The notes beneath the pieces were generated by a model. It was not told the origin of the DNA. It saw only the letters and a list, made by a program, of their open reading frames with translations, and ran no database searches. Shown here piece by piece: positions 1 through 8,521 of a DNA stretch of 64,000 nucleotides (the first letter of the stretch is position 1; each line of letters begins with the position of its first letter). Made by a program: the position numbers and the translations under genes. The stretch comes from Pseudomonadota bacterium. GTDB lineage: Bacteria; Pseudomonadota; Alphaproteobacteria; Dongiales; Dongiaceae. Where the stretch lies: assembly GCA_021792365.1 (NCBI GenBank), contig JAJYUT010000001.1:1-64000 (forward strand), in the 5' to 3' direction.

Positions 1-2
1 TC

Positions 3-650
3 GATGCGCGGCGCTCCTCCGCGTCGATCGACAGCGCGCATCTGGGCGCCTATGCGACCGGAGAGTGGGGCGGCCTCGGCCTGCGGCTGGGCGGCGAATA
101 CGTTTGGCACGATGTCGAGACGGAGCGCAGCGTGGCGTTCGCCGGCTTCTCGGATCATCTTTCGGCGGACTACGACACCGGCGCGGCGCAGGTCTTCGGC
201 GAGGTGGGCTACCGGGTGGATCTGGGAACCGCCGGCATCGAGCCCTTCGTCAACGCTGCCTACGTCCACCTGGACCTGGATGGCTTCAGCGAGAGCGGCG
301 GCGACGCGGCCCTGCGGACCCGCGACCAGAGCACGGATGCCACCTTCACCACCCTCGGCCTGCGCGCCGAGCTGCCGGTCGCGCTCGGTGAAGCGAGCGG
401 GCGGCTCCACGGCATGGCAGGCTGGCGCCACGCCTTCGACGATACGACGCCGGACACGACGCTGGCCTTCAGCGGCGGCGACCGCTTCACGGTCTCGGGC
501 GTGCCGCTCGCCAAGGACACCGCGGTTCTGGAGGCCGGCTTCGAGCTTGACCTCAGCGACAAAGCCAGCGTCGGCATCTCCTACGACGGCGAGTTCAGCT
601 CCGGCTTCTCCGACCAGGGCGTCCGCGCCGGCTTCAAGCTGACGTTCTGA
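3..650 (+). CDS. Autotransporter outer-membrane beta-barrel domain, C-terminal part (5' truncated)
   Basis: Open from the window edge, 215 residues to a TGA. The translation is a run of alternating amphipathic strands rich in Gly, Asp and aromatics (GLGLRLGGEYVWHDV, GEVGYRVDLG, EPFVNAAYVHLDLDGF, VGISYDGEFSSG) and ends in GFKLTF. A terminal Phe after a last strand is the outer-membrane signature read by the BAM complex. This fits the family of type V autotransporters, in which the barrel anchors a passenger domain at the cell surface. The passenger lies upstream, outside the window, so the function of the exported part cannot be told. A short GTG-started version at 132 is in the same frame and is simply internal. 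Confidence 0.85.
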   Translation, partial: DARRSSASIDSAHLGAYATGEWGGLGLRLGGEYVWHDVETERSVAFAGFSDHLSADYDTGAAQVFGEVGYRVDLGTAGIEPFVNAAYVHLDLDGFSESGGDAALRTRDQSTDATFTTLGLRAELPVALGEASGRLHGMAGWRHAFDDTTPDTTLAFSGGDRFTVSGVPLAKDTAVLEAGFELDLSDKASVGISYDGEFSSGFSDQGVRAGFKLTF

Positions 651-789
651 GGAGGTGGCCAGTGTCGCAATCGTTGGCAACAGAAGCCGCCGCGCGCAAT
701 CGCGGCGGACCGGCTTGGCTCGAAACAGGGTTGTATGGCATCAAGAAAGAAGCTTCCGCGGAACCGCCGCAGCGCCGATCCAGCACTCC

Positions 790-872
790 GTCGTGCCAAG
801 GCTTGGCGCCCGTGGTGCCGACTTGGTCTGCCTGCAACCACCTTGCCCTGCCTAGGGAAACGCGTGGATGAC
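790..872. repeat. Degenerate copy of dispersed repeat family B
   Basis: The 259-base gap between the autotransporter and the convergent ATP-grasp gene has no convincing gene. It contains CGTGCCAAGGCTTGGC near 792 and CGTGGATGAC near 863, which match the outer arms of the better repeats at 43111-43236 and 59206-59305. The middle is too diverged to align by eye, so this may be a decayed copy or chance. Confidence 0.3.
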
Positions 873-909
873 GAACGAGTGAACGTCCCTGCAGCGACGA
901 GGCGAGCTG

Positions 910-1935
910 TCATCCCCCCGCGGCGTTGGCGCGTTGGATGGCGAGGGTGACGATGCGGTTGAGGAGGTCGCGGTATTTGAGGCCATCCTTGGCGGCGGCT
1001 TCGGCGAAGTCCTCGACCTTGGCGATCTCCGGGTTCGGATTGGCTTCGAGGAAATAGGGAATGCCGTCGGCGCCCAGGCGGAAGTCGACGCGGCAATAGC
1101 CGTCGAGCTCCAGCGTGCGGCAGATGCGCTTGGCGATGACGCCGATGCGCGTGTGCAATTCCGGCGCAAGGTCCCTTGCGGGGCCGCTCCGGATGCCGAG
1201 CTTCTCCTGGTATTCGAGGTCGTGCTTCACCTTGGCGGTGGCGATGGCGTGGCCGCCCTCACCCATGTCGCCGAATTCCAGCTCCCAAACCGGCAGCACG
1301 CGCAGGCGGTCGTTGCCGAGCACGCCGACATAGAGCTCGCGCCCCGCGATATACTGCTCGACCAGCGCGTCGGTGCCGACCTTCTCGTGGATGAAGGCAA
1401 CGCGCTCTTGCAGCTTCTCGTCGTTCTCCACCACCGAGGCCTGGGCGATGCCGACGGAGGCGTCCTCGCTGACGCTCTTGACGATCAGCGGGAAGCCGAG
1501 ACGCCCGGGCCGCTTCGCCTTGCGCCGCATGGGGAAGACGGCGAAGGCCGGCACCGGGATGCGATGATAGGCGACCAGCTTCTTGGACAGCGCCTTGCCG
1601 CGCGCCAGCATCAGGCCGCGCGGGTTACAGCCGGTATAGGGGATCCTCAGCAACTCGAGATAGGACGCGACGTTCTGGTCGTACGCCGTCTCGCCATGGA
1701 ACTGCTCCAGCAGGTTGAAGGCAACGTCCGGCTTCCACTCCTCGATCACGTCGCGGATCGGCTTCAGCTCGTATTGCACGCCGAGCGGCATCACCTCGTG
1801 CCCGGCGGCGCGCAGGGTGCTCACCACGTCGTACTCGGTCTTCCAGACGTTGATCTCTTTCTCGCTGTGGCCCTTGAGGGAATCGGGCGGCATCAGGTCG
1901 GGGTGGAGCAGAATCAGAATGCGCAGTTTCTTCAT
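910..1935 (-). CDS. ATP-grasp ligase, D-Ala-D-Ala ligase-like
   Basis: A 341-residue protein with an N-terminal Rossmann-like lobe (KKLRILILLHPD) and an ATP-grasp domain. Visible ATP-grasp features are YTGCNPRGL near 100, Lys153 in FPLIVKSVSEDASVGIA, LVEQYIAGRE near 191-200, the metal-binding Asp284 in YCRVDF, and Glu297/Asn299 in FLEANPNPE. These match the Ddl fold, which joins a carboxylate to an amine through an acyl phosphate. It is unlikely to be the housekeeping Ddl: no peptidoglycan genes are near, and it is coupled to a metallopeptidase (start ATG overlaps that gene's TGA as ATGA). I chose 1935 over the ATG at 1947 because of that overlap. The substrate is unknown; a peptide or amino-acid ligase is an inference. 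Confidence 0.85.
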   Translation of the reverse strand: MKKLRILILLHPDLMPPDSLKGHSEKEINVWKTEYDVVSTLRAAGHEVMPLGVQYELKPIRDVIEEWKPDVAFNLLEQFHGETAYDQNVASYLELLRIPYTGCNPRGLMLARGKALSKKLVAYHRIPVPAFAVFPMRRKAKRPGRLGFPLIVKSVSEDASVGIAQASVVENDEKLQERVAFIHEKVGTDALVEQYIAGRELYVGVLGNDRLRVLPVWELEFGDMGEGGHAIATAKVKHDLEYQEKLGIRSGPARDLAPELHTRIGVIAKRICRTLELDGYCRVDFRLGADGIPYFLEANPNPEIAKVEDFAEAAAKDGLKYRDLLNRIVTLAIQRANAAGG

Positions 1936-2957
1936 AGCGCGAACCATTCCCGCCGCGACGGCGAGTAGAGCGAGTGCACCGTCTTTGCCGTCAGTAGCAC
2001 GGTGAAGTTAATAATGAGTTCCCGCTGATTGCCCGAGGCGCGCAGCTTCAGCTCGCGGCAGCGGGCGATCATCTCGTCCAGCACCGAATCCAGGGTGAGC
2101 TGGTATTCCCCGGTCCATTTCGCGACCATGCGGCGGATGCGCGCCCGATTGTGCCGGAGAAAGGTGGAGGCGGCCGGCGCGCGGTGGTGGCGCGGCTCGT
2201 CGGAGAAGATGCGGCGCAGATCGCGGTCGTAGATGGTGGTGGTGGGCGTGGCGTAGAGCGCCTGCTTCTGCACGTAATGCTCGGCCAGGGTGTGGGTGAG
2301 CTGGCTCAAGGGATCGATGCGGTGGCGCTGGGTGAGCAGCGGCTTCTCGTCCGCGATCTCGCGCATCAGCTCGTCGACATATTCGAGCTTCCGGATGACC
2401 GGCCAGCCCTCATAGCGCTTGCGCCAGTCGGAGCGCGGGCGCAGCCAGACGGCAAAGGTCTCGGCGAAATCCTCGTCGGGGTGGCTCTGCGCGTACCACA
2501 GGCGCAGATGCTGCACGTAGCTCTTGCTGGCGGGGTTGGGCCGGTAGAAATCCGGATAGCGGGTGGAGGAGCGGCCGAACAATTGCTGCCACCGGCGGCG
2601 GCGGTTGAGCTGATAGGAATGCTGGATCACGTGGCCCGCCTCGTGGCGCAGGATGCGCATGCAGTCGGGGACCGTCCCGCCCTCGACATCGATGATCATC
2701 TTGCGCTCCAGCCGGATCAGGCGCGGATGGGCGAGATAGAAGGGAATCGCGATGCCCGGCGTGGTGTCCGGGCTGAACCATTCGTTGGAGATCCAGGCGT
2801 GGGGCCGGATGCGCAGCCCCTTCTGCTCCAGCTCGCCATGCAAGGCGCGCAGGCACAGCTCCAGCCAGGTCCCCTCGACGGTGACCTTGAGGTCCTTCAG
2901 GCGGAGTTCGAGAAGCTCCTCGTCCGGCAACGAGGCCCAGGGGAACCGCGACGGCAT
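1932..2957 (-). CDS. Putative zinc-binding metallopeptidase
   Basis: A 341-residue protein with no signal peptide. HEAGHVIQH starts at residue 105, giving the HExxH zinc site, and DEDFAETFAVW at 161-171 offers a third ligand (Glu166), as in gluzincin-type peptidases. The surroundings (CMRILRHEAGH; many Arg and Trp) resemble the loosely described putative zinc-binding metallopeptidase group, not a named peptidase. Its stop codon overlaps the start of the ATP-grasp ligase, so the two are probably made together. What it cuts is not shown; a short peptide made or modified by the partner ligase is one guess. Confidence 0.75.
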   Translation of the reverse strand: MPSRFPWASLPDEELLELRLKDLKVTVEGTWLELCLRALHGELEQKGLRIRPHAWISNEWFSPDTTPGIAIPFYLAHPRLIRLERKMIIDVEGGTVPDCMRILRHEAGHVIQHSYQLNRRRRWQQLFGRSSTRYPDFYRPNPASKSYVQHLRLWYAQSHPDEDFAETFAVWLRPRSDWRKRYEGWPVIRKLEYVDELMREIADEKPLLTQRHRIDPLSQLTHTLAEHYVQKQALYATPTTTIYDRDLRRIFSDEPRHHRAPAASTFLRHNRARIRRMVAKWTGEYQLTLDSVLDEMIARCRELKLRASGNQRELIINFTVLLTAKTVHSLYSPSRREWFAL

Positions 2958-3087
2958 GGCGCTCCGAATCGGGTGGGAACAACCGGCGCGATGGTGTCAC
3001 GGGGTCGGGGGCGAGGCAAGCGAGCGGCGGCGACTCGGGGGAGAGGCAGCCGGCCGACAGGAGCGTCGGCCGGCGCGAGCCTGAGGC

Positions 3088-3951
3088 CTATTCGAAGAAC
3101 CCCTTCGGCGTCTCGCCCTTCAGGAAGGGCTCGATGAAGGCGAGCAGCAGGTCCGGCTGGGTGATGACGGCGGTGTGGGAGGTCGCGGGCATGATGGCGA
3201 GACGGGAGGCCGGCAGCGGCTGGCCCATGTCGCCCATCACGCCGCCACCGAGCAGGCGGAACATGGCGACGGTATGCTCCAGGGTGGCGACGTCGGCGTC
3301 GCCGGCGATGACCAGCACCGGAGTCTTCAGCGCCTTCACCTCCGCTTCCCAGGCCATCGGCTCCTTCTCGAGCGCGATCAGCTTCTCGACCAGCGCGGGG
3401 AAGCCGTCGGGATTGGCCGCCAGCTTGCGATACTCCGCGGCGAAGGGCATGTTCACGAACATCTCCACGTTCATCTGCGGGATGAAATCCTTGAACGCGG
3501 GCTGCCAGCCCTCGAAGTCGTAGGCGACCGAGGCCGCGACGAGCCTGTTGACCTTTTCCGGATGGCGGATGGCGAGCTGCAGCCCGGCGACGCTGCCCAT
3601 GGAATAGCCGAACACGTGGGCCTTCTGCAGGCCGATCGCGTCCATGAAGGCCGCAACGTCATCGGCCAGGTTGGGATAGGTGATCGGCCGGTCGATGTCG
3701 GTGGTGCGGCCATGGCCCTGCAGCTCCAGCGCATAGACCTTGTGGGTCTCGGCCAGCCTGGGGATGATCGCGCCCATGGACGGGATGTTCATATAGGCGC
3801 CGTGCAGCACGATCAGCGGGGCGCCCGCGCCCGAGACCTCGTAGTACATCTGCATGCCGTTGACGGCGACGCGATCGCCCACAGGCTGGGCTTCGGCCAT
3901 GACCGGGCCGGTGACAAGCAGGGCTGCGGCAACAAGAAAGCTGCGGAACAT
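3088..3951 (-). CDS. Secreted alpha/beta hydrolase
   Basis: The start at 3951 is preceded by a purine-rich GGGGAGAG and opens directly into a signal peptide (MFRSFLVAAALLVTGPVMAEAQ), so the longer frame to 4026 is not used. The 287-residue protein has the alpha/beta hydrolase oxyanion region LIVLHGAYMN, the nucleophile elbow GYSMGS (Ser117), a C-terminal Asp in AGDAD (about 218-220) and the catalytic His259 in TSHTAV. It is therefore a periplasmic serine hydrolase or esterase of the broad abhydrolase_1 group. Substrate unknown. It appears to be a single gene; the next gene upstream on the same strand is about 115 bases away. Confidence 0.85.
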   Translation of the reverse strand: MFRSFLVAAALLVTGPVMAEAQPVGDRVAVNGMQMYYEVSGAGAPLIVLHGAYMNIPSMGAIIPRLAETHKVYALELQGHGRTTDIDRPITYPNLADDVAAFMDAIGLQKAHVFGYSMGSVAGLQLAIRHPEKVNRLVAASVAYDFEGWQPAFKDFIPQMNVEMFVNMPFAAEYRKLAANPDGFPALVEKLIALEKEPMAWEAEVKALKTPVLVIAGDADVATLEHTVAMFRLLGGGVMGDMGQPLPASRLAIMPATSHTAVITQPDLLLAFIEPFLKGETPKGFFE

Positions 3952-4065
3952 GAGGTCTCTCCCCTCGATCTGGTGTGTTTTCGCCAATCCGACGATACGA
4001 CGATAGACCCTGCCGCGATCCGACATGGTCAGGAGATTTTTTTTGGCGATCCGAGGCGCACGCCC

Positions 4066-4419
4066 CTACGCGGGCGCGAGCGGCGTGTGCTGGTGGAAGG
4101 TCATCTTCCACTCCGGGCCGCGCCGGACGTAGCCGGTGCTGACCAGGGCGCGGTACGGGCTGCCGTCGCTGCGCCGTGCCCGGGCCTCGTAGCAGATGAT
4201 CGCGACGGTCTGGGCCGGGCGGATGATGGCCTTGCGCTCCATCGTGACGTCCTGCCAGCGGCCGCCAGTGCCGGCCGATCGCGCGATCTGCTCGCGGTCG
4301 AGCAGTACCGTCTTCTCGGCGAAGACGGCCAGGCATTTCTCGTCGGCATGGGCGCGATAGACTTCCGCGCCGCCGGTCCAGAATTGCCGCTCCATTTGAT
4401 AAAGACGATCGAGAAGCAT
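4066..4419 (-). CDS. DUF4440/SnoaL-like small protein
   Basis: A 117-residue cytoplasmic protein. The pattern MERQFWTGGAEVYRAHADEKCLAVF, then VLLDREQI, WQDVTMERKAII, VAIICYEARARR, YRALVSTGYVRRGPEWKMTFHQHTP is the one-helix-then-curved-sheet pattern of NTF2-like DUF4440 proteins. In that family the pocket may bind small molecules or catalyse isomerisation, but most members have no known function. It lies 48 bases after a VOC protein on the same strand. Confidence 0.7.
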   Translation of the reverse strand: MLLDRLYQMERQFWTGGAEVYRAHADEKCLAVFAEKTVLLDREQIARSAGTGGRWQDVTMERKAIIRPAQTVAIICYEARARRSDGSPYRALVSTGYVRRGPEWKMTFHQHTPLAPA

Positions 4420-4467
4420 GGCGGACTCTCAGCCGATGCGCGCAGAACGAAATGGAGAACAGCCGGT

Positions 4468-4863
4468 TCAGCGCGGCGTTGCCGGCTGGATCAGGTCCCA
4501 TTTGTTGCCGTAGGGATCGACGAACACGGCCACGGTGCCATAGACCTCGTGGCGCGGCGATTCGAGAAAGCGGATGCCGCGTTCGCGCATTCCTTCATAG
4601 TCGCGGGCGAAATCGTCGGTGTGGAGGAAGAGGAAGACGCGCCCGCCGCTCTGGTTGCCGATGCGGGTCTTCTGCTCCGGATTGTCGGCCCTGGCCAGCA
4701 GCAGGCGCGTTTCACGCGACCCCGGCGGCGCGACCAGGACCCAGCGCTTGGTTTCGCTGAGCTTGCTGTCCTCGATGAGCTCGAAGCCAAGCTTGCCGAC
4801 ATAGAAGGCGATCGCTTCGTCGTAGTCGGGCACGACGAGGGCGATGGCGGCGAGATGCTGCAT
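4468..4863 (-). CDS. VOC (glyoxalase/bleomycin-resistance fold) protein
   Basis: A 131-residue protein starting [29 protein letters not shown] and ending FVDPYGNKWDLIQP, the two ends of a vicinal-oxygen-chelate repeat pair. Its ATG shares one base with the stop of mutL (TGATG), so it is translationally coupled to mutL; the longer frame to 4935 would run inside mutL and is rejected. VOC proteins bind a divalent metal and act as lyases, dioxygenases or resistance proteins. Substrate not deducible here. Confidence 0.85.
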   Translation of the reverse strand: MQHLAAIALVVPDYDEAIAFYVGKLGFELIEDSKLSETKRWVLVAPPGSRETRLLLARADNPEQKTRIGNQSGGRVFLFLHTDDFARDYEGMRERGIRFLESPRHEVYGTVAVFVDPYGNKWDLIQPATPR

Positions 4864-6701
4864 CAACGCCGCCCGAACAGGCGCTCGATATCGGCGAGCT
4901 TCAGCTCGACATAGGTGGGACGGCCGTGGTTGCACTGGCCGGAATGGGGCGTCGCTTCCATCTGGCGCAGCAGCGCGTCCATCTCCGGCTGGGTGAGGCG
5001 CCGGCCGGCGCGCACCGAGCCGTGGCAGGCCATGGTGGAGCAGACCTCCTGCAGCCGCTCTTTCAGGGAGAGCGCGTCGCCAAGCTCCGCCAGCTCGTCG
5101 GCGAGGTCCTGGATGAGGCCGCGCACATCGGACTGGCCGAGCAGGGCCGGCACCTCGCGCACCACGATCGCGCCGGCGCCGAAGCCTTCGATGACGAGGC
5201 CGAGCTCGGCCAGCTCGCTTGCGCGCGCAGCCACGCGCTCGGCGGCCGGCCCGTCGAGCTCCACCACTTCGGGGATGAGCAGCGCCTGGCGCGCCACCGC
5301 GCCGGACGAGAGCGCCGCCTTCATGCGCTCATAGACCAGGCGCTCATGCGCGGCGTGCTGGTCGACGATGACGATGCCGTCGGCGGTCTGGGCGACGATG
5401 TAGGTTTCGTGCAATTGCGCGCGCGCGACGCCGAGCGGATGCGCGGACGGCGCACTCTCCGCCGCGGGCACGTCTTCGACGCGCGCGCTGGGGCGGTCGA
5501 GCTCCGCCGAAAGCGGCGCGAAGGCGGCCATCGCCTGCGCGGCGAGCGCGGGGCTGGTGCGCGCCGAACTTGAATGCGCCGGGCCGGGCGTGTAACCGCG
5601 CCACATCGTCGGCGTCGAAAGCTGCGGGAACTGCGCGGGCGCGGTGAACGATCCGAGCGTGCTGGCCGCCACCGTGCTCGAGGCACGATGCCCCGCTTCC
5701 GCCAGGGCGGCGCGGATCGCGCTGACGATGAGGCCGCGCACCAGGGCGGCGTCGCGGAAGCGCACCTCCGCCTTGGCGGGATGCACGTTCACGTCGACCT
5801 CCTCCGGCGGCAGATCGACGAACAGGGCGACCATCGGGTGGCGGTCGCGCGCCAGGAAATCCTGATAGGCGCCGCGGATCGCGCCGATGATGAGGCGGTC
5901 CTTCACCGGGCGGCCGTTGACGAACAGGAATTGCTGGGTCGAGGTCGCGCGGTTGAGCGTCGGCAGGCCCGCGAAGCCGGTGAGGCGCACGCGCTCGCGG
6001 ATGGCATCAAGGCGCGCGGCATTCTCCGCGAAGTCGCGGCCCATGATGGCGCCGAGGCGTTCCAGGGTCGCGGCGGCCGGATCCTGCAACAGATCGGCGC
6101 CGATCGCGGGCAGGCGCAAGGCCAGGCGCTCCTCCTCGCGCAGGGTGAAGGCGATTTCGGGATGCGCCATGGCGAGGCGCTCCACGATCTCCTGCGCGGC
6201 GTTCGATTCCGAGCGCGGGCTTTTCAGGAACTTGAGGCGCGCTGGGACGGCGTAGAAGAGATCGCGCAGCTCCACGCGCGTGCCCTCGTTGCGCGCGGCG
6301 GGCTGCGGCGCCGATTTGAGGCCGCCATCGACCGCGACCTGCCAGGCGGCATCGGCGCCGCGAGCGCGGCTCGCGATGGTGAGGCGGCCGACCGCGCCGA
6401 TCGAGGGCAAGGCCTCGCCGCGGAAGCCGAAGGAATGGATGTGGACGAGGTCGTCATCCGGCAGCTTGGAGGTGGCGTGGCGCTCGACCGCAAGCGCCAG
6501 CTCCTCAGGGCCCATGCCGTTGCCGTCATCCTCCACCACGATCAGGGACCGGCCGCCCTCGCGCAGGTGGATGTCGATTCGGCGCGCGCCGGCATCGAGC
6601 GCATTCTCTACAAGCTCCTTCACCACGGAGGCAGGCCGCTCCACCACCTCGCCGGCGGCGATCTGGTTCACGAGATTGGGCGGCAGAAGGCGAATTGTCA
6701 T
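4863..6701 (-). CDS. mutL: DNA mismatch repair protein MutL
   Basis: A 612-residue MutL. The N-terminal GHKL ATPase motifs are all present: [37 protein letters not shown] and KFLKSPRSE. The C-terminal dimerisation domain carries [12 protein letters not shown], matching the DQHA(X)2E(X)4E endonuclease motif, plus [10 protein letters not shown] and CNHGRPT, which hold the other metal site. So this MutL should nick DNA, as expected for a bacterium without MutH. The start at [10 protein letters not shown] (6701) is preferred because the family begins there; the extension to 6731 is unlikely. The linker at about 350-420 is poorly conserved and Ala/Pro-rich. Confidence 0.97.
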   Translation of the reverse strand: MTIRLLPPNLVNQIAAGEVVERPASVVKELVENALDAGARRIDIHLREGGRSLIVVEDDGNGMGPEELALAVERHATSKLPDDDLVHIHSFGFRGEALPSIGAVGRLTIASRARGADAAWQVAVDGGLKSAPQPAARNEGTRVELRDLFYAVPARLKFLKSPRSESNAAQEIVERLAMAHPEIAFTLREEERLALRLPAIGADLLQDPAAATLERLGAIMGRDFAENAARLDAIRERVRLTGFAGLPTLNRATSTQQFLFVNGRPVKDRLIIGAIRGAYQDFLARDRHPMVALFVDLPPEEVDVNVHPAKAEVRFRDAALVRGLIVSAIRAALAEAGHRASSTVAASTLGSFTAPAQFPQLSTPTMWRGYTPGPAHSSSARTSPALAAQAMAAFAPLSAELDRPSARVEDVPAAESAPSAHPLGVARAQLHETYIVAQTADGIVIVDQHAAHERLVYERMKAALSSGAVARQALLIPEVVELDGPAAERVAARASELAELGLVIEGFGAGAIVVREVPALLGQSDVRGLIQDLADELAELGDALSLKERLQEVCSTMACHGSVRAGRRLTQPEMDALLRQMEATPHSGQCNHGRPTYVELKLADIERLFGRR

Positions 6702-6778
6702 GGTGACAAGTCTAGCAGCTTTTTCAGGCATAATCCGAGTCGCTAGTATGGCGGAAATCAGAAGCTGGGGAAAACGCG

Positions 6779-7222
6779 ATGGGCGCCGCTGACAAGGAGT
6801 TCATGCCGGCCGAGGAATATGGCCGGTCGCTCCAGGGATTGGGCATCAACCTGCTGGTGCGCGACGTGGGCCGCGCCGTCGCCTTCGCGCGCGACGTGCT
6901 GGGGGCGAGCGTCGCCTATGCCGACACGGATTTCGCCGTGCTGCGCTATGCCTGCGGCCCCTCGCGCGCGGAATGGATGGTGCACAGCGACGGCACCTAT
7001 CACAGCAACCCGCTGCTCGGCCTCATCGGCGATGCGCAGGTGCGCGGCGTGGGCGCGGAGCTGCGGCTCTATCACTGCGATCCCGATGCGGCGGCCGCGC
7101 GCGCGCAGGAGCATGGCCACCACGTCCTGGCGGAAGCGGCGGACAAGCCGCATGGGCTGCGCGAGGCCTACATATTGGACCCGGACGGCTATTGCTGGGT
7201 GCCGGGCGTGCACAAGACGTGA
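6779..7222 (+). CDS. VOC family protein
   Basis: A 147-residue protein, divergent from mut[39 protein letters not shown] opens the first beta-alpha-beta-beta-beta module and [19 protein letters not shown] closes the second. It is a glyoxalase-fold protein of unknown substrate and does not closely resemble the VOC protein at 4468-4863. No operon partner; the next gene starts about 130 bases downstream. Confidence 0.8.
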   Translation: MGAADKEFMPAEEYGRSLQGLGINLLVRDVGRAVAFARDVLGASVAYADTDFAVLRYACGPSRAEWMVHSDGTYHSNPLLGLIGDAQVRGVGAELRLYHCDPDAAAARAQEHGHHVLAEAADKPHGLREAYILDPDGYCWVPGVHKT

Positions 7223-7355
7223 AATCCTTCCATGCGGCGCCGCGACCACCGGGACTTGCAGATCGGGCGGCCCACGCCGCAGTGATCGCCCCGGCTGTGG
7301 AACTCCTGAACGTGTGGCTGGTTAGACAAGCGGCAAACAGAGAAATCGAAGTCCA

Positions 7356-7514
7356 GTGGACATCGTTCGAATCATCATCGCCATTCTTCTTCCGCCGCTC
7401 GGCGTCTTCCTGCAGGTCGGGTTCGGGGGACAGTTCTGGCTGAACATCCTGCTGACGCTCCTGGGGTATATCCCCGGAATCGTCCACGCGGTCTACATCA
7501 TCGCAAAACGCTGA
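7356..7514 (+). CDS. yqaE: YqaE/Pmp3-family small membrane protein
   Basis: A 52-residue gene with a GTG start. The product is two hydrophobic helices joined by a short loop: RIIIAILLPPLGVFLQ, then VGFGGQFWLN, then ILLTLLGYIPGIVHAVYIIAKR. The LPPLGVFLQ and LTLLGYIPGIVHAVYII patterns and the total length are diagnostic of the YqaE/Pmp3 (UPF0057) proteolipid family, inner-membrane peptides that rise in salt or stationary stress and affect membrane potential. No strong ribosome site precedes the GTG. It lies between a VOC gene and the convergent epimerase gene. Confidence 0.88.
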   Translation: MDIVRIIIAILLPPLGVFLQVGFGGQFWLNILLTLLGYIPGIVHAVYIIAKR

Positions 7515-7529
7515 TCTGAAGCGCCGGGA

Positions 7530-8513
7530 TCACGCCTGGGCGTAATCGCGGTACCAGGCGACGAAGCGCCGGATGCCTTCGTCGAGGGTGACAGCGGGGG
7601 CATAGCCGAGATCCTGGCGCGAAGCGGAGAGGTCGGCCCAGGTGCGCGGCACGTCGCCCAGCGGCATGGGCTTGTCGATGCGCTGGGCCTTGCGGCCGCA
7701 GGCGGTCTCGATCGCGGTCACCAGCGCGTTCACCGATTCCGGGCGGTCGTTGCCGAGATTGTAGAGGCGGTGGGGCTCCTCCGCGTCGGCGGGCGGCGGG
7801 CGGTCCAAGGCGGCGAGCACGCCGGCGACGATGTCGTCGATATAGGTGAAGTCGCGCTGCAATGCGCCGCCGCCATAGGTCTCGATCGGCGTGCCCTCGA
7901 GCACCGCCTTGGTGAACTTGAAATAGGCCATGTCCGGCCGGCCCCAGGGACCGTAGACGGTGAAGAATCGCAAACCCGTCTGGCGCAATCCGAAGATGCG
8001 GGCGTAGGAGATGCTGAGCAGCTCGTCCGCGCGTTTGGTCGCGGCATAGAGCGAGACCGGATGATCGGCGGCGTCATCCAGCGCGAAGGGCGCCTTCTTC
8101 GAGGCGCCGTAGACCGAGCTGGAGCTGGCATAGACCAGGTGCTCGAGATGCGGCGCCTCGCGCGCCACCTGCAGCATATTGAAATGGCCGTTGAGATTCG
8201 CGCGCACGTATTCTTCCGGCTTCTGGATCGAATAGCGCACGCCGGCCTGGGCCGCGAGATGCACGATTTGCCGCGCCTGCGGCAGCGCATCCTCCAGCGC
8301 GGCTTTCAGCGCGGCCTCATCGGCAATGTCGACCTGGCGGAAGCGGAAGCCGTTGCGGCCGGCGAGCCGCTGCAGGCGCGCCTGCTTCAGCGCCGGGTCG
8401 TAATAGGCGTTGAGGCTGTCGAGGCCGAGCACCTGCTCGCCCCGGTCGAGCAGCGCCGCCGTCACGAAGGACCCGATGAACCCGGCGGCGCCGGTGACGA
8501 TGATCTCTGGCAT
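7530..8513 (-). CDS. NAD-dependent nucleotide-sugar epimerase (UDP-glucuronate 4-epimerase type)
   Basis: A 327-residue extended short-chain dehydrogenase. The NAD motif GAAGFIG is at 8-14, and the catalytic Tyr156-x3-Lys160 is in SLYAATKRADE with SSSSVYG before it. RYSIQKPEEYVRANLNGHFNML and RFFTVYGPWGRPDMAYFKF are typical of UDP-glucuronate 4-epimerases. It follows the nucleotide-sugar dehydrogenase on the same strand with an 8-base gap, so the two probably act in series: oxidation of the sugar C6 to an acid, then C4 inversion, feeding capsule, exopolysaccharide or lipopolysaccharide. Glycosyltransferases are not in the window. Confidence 0.88.
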   Translation of the reverse strand: MPEIIVTGAAGFIGSFVTAALLDRGEQVLGLDSLNAYYDPALKQARLQRLAGRNGFRFRQVDIADEAALKAALEDALPQARQIVHLAAQAGVRYSIQKPEEYVRANLNGHFNMLQVAREAPHLEHLVYASSSSVYGASKKAPFALDDAADHPVSLYAATKRADELLSISYARIFGLRQTGLRFFTVYGPWGRPDMAYFKFTKAVLEGTPIETYGGGALQRDFTYIDDIVAGVLAALDRPPPADAEEPHRLYNLGNDRPESVNALVTAIETACGRKAQRIDKPMPLGDVPRTWADLSASRQDLGYAPAVTLDEGIRRFVAWYRDYAQA

Positions 8514-8521
8514 TCCTGAGG

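Noticed and set aside
655-909. Small open frames between the autotransporter and the ATP-grasp gene
   Set aside because: Three overlapping short frames with no ribosome site or family; the area is better explained as a decayed repeat.
1935-1947. Earlier ATG for the ATP-grasp gene
   Set aside because: The ATG at 1935 overlaps the upstream stop as ATGA and begins the KKLRILIL strand directly.
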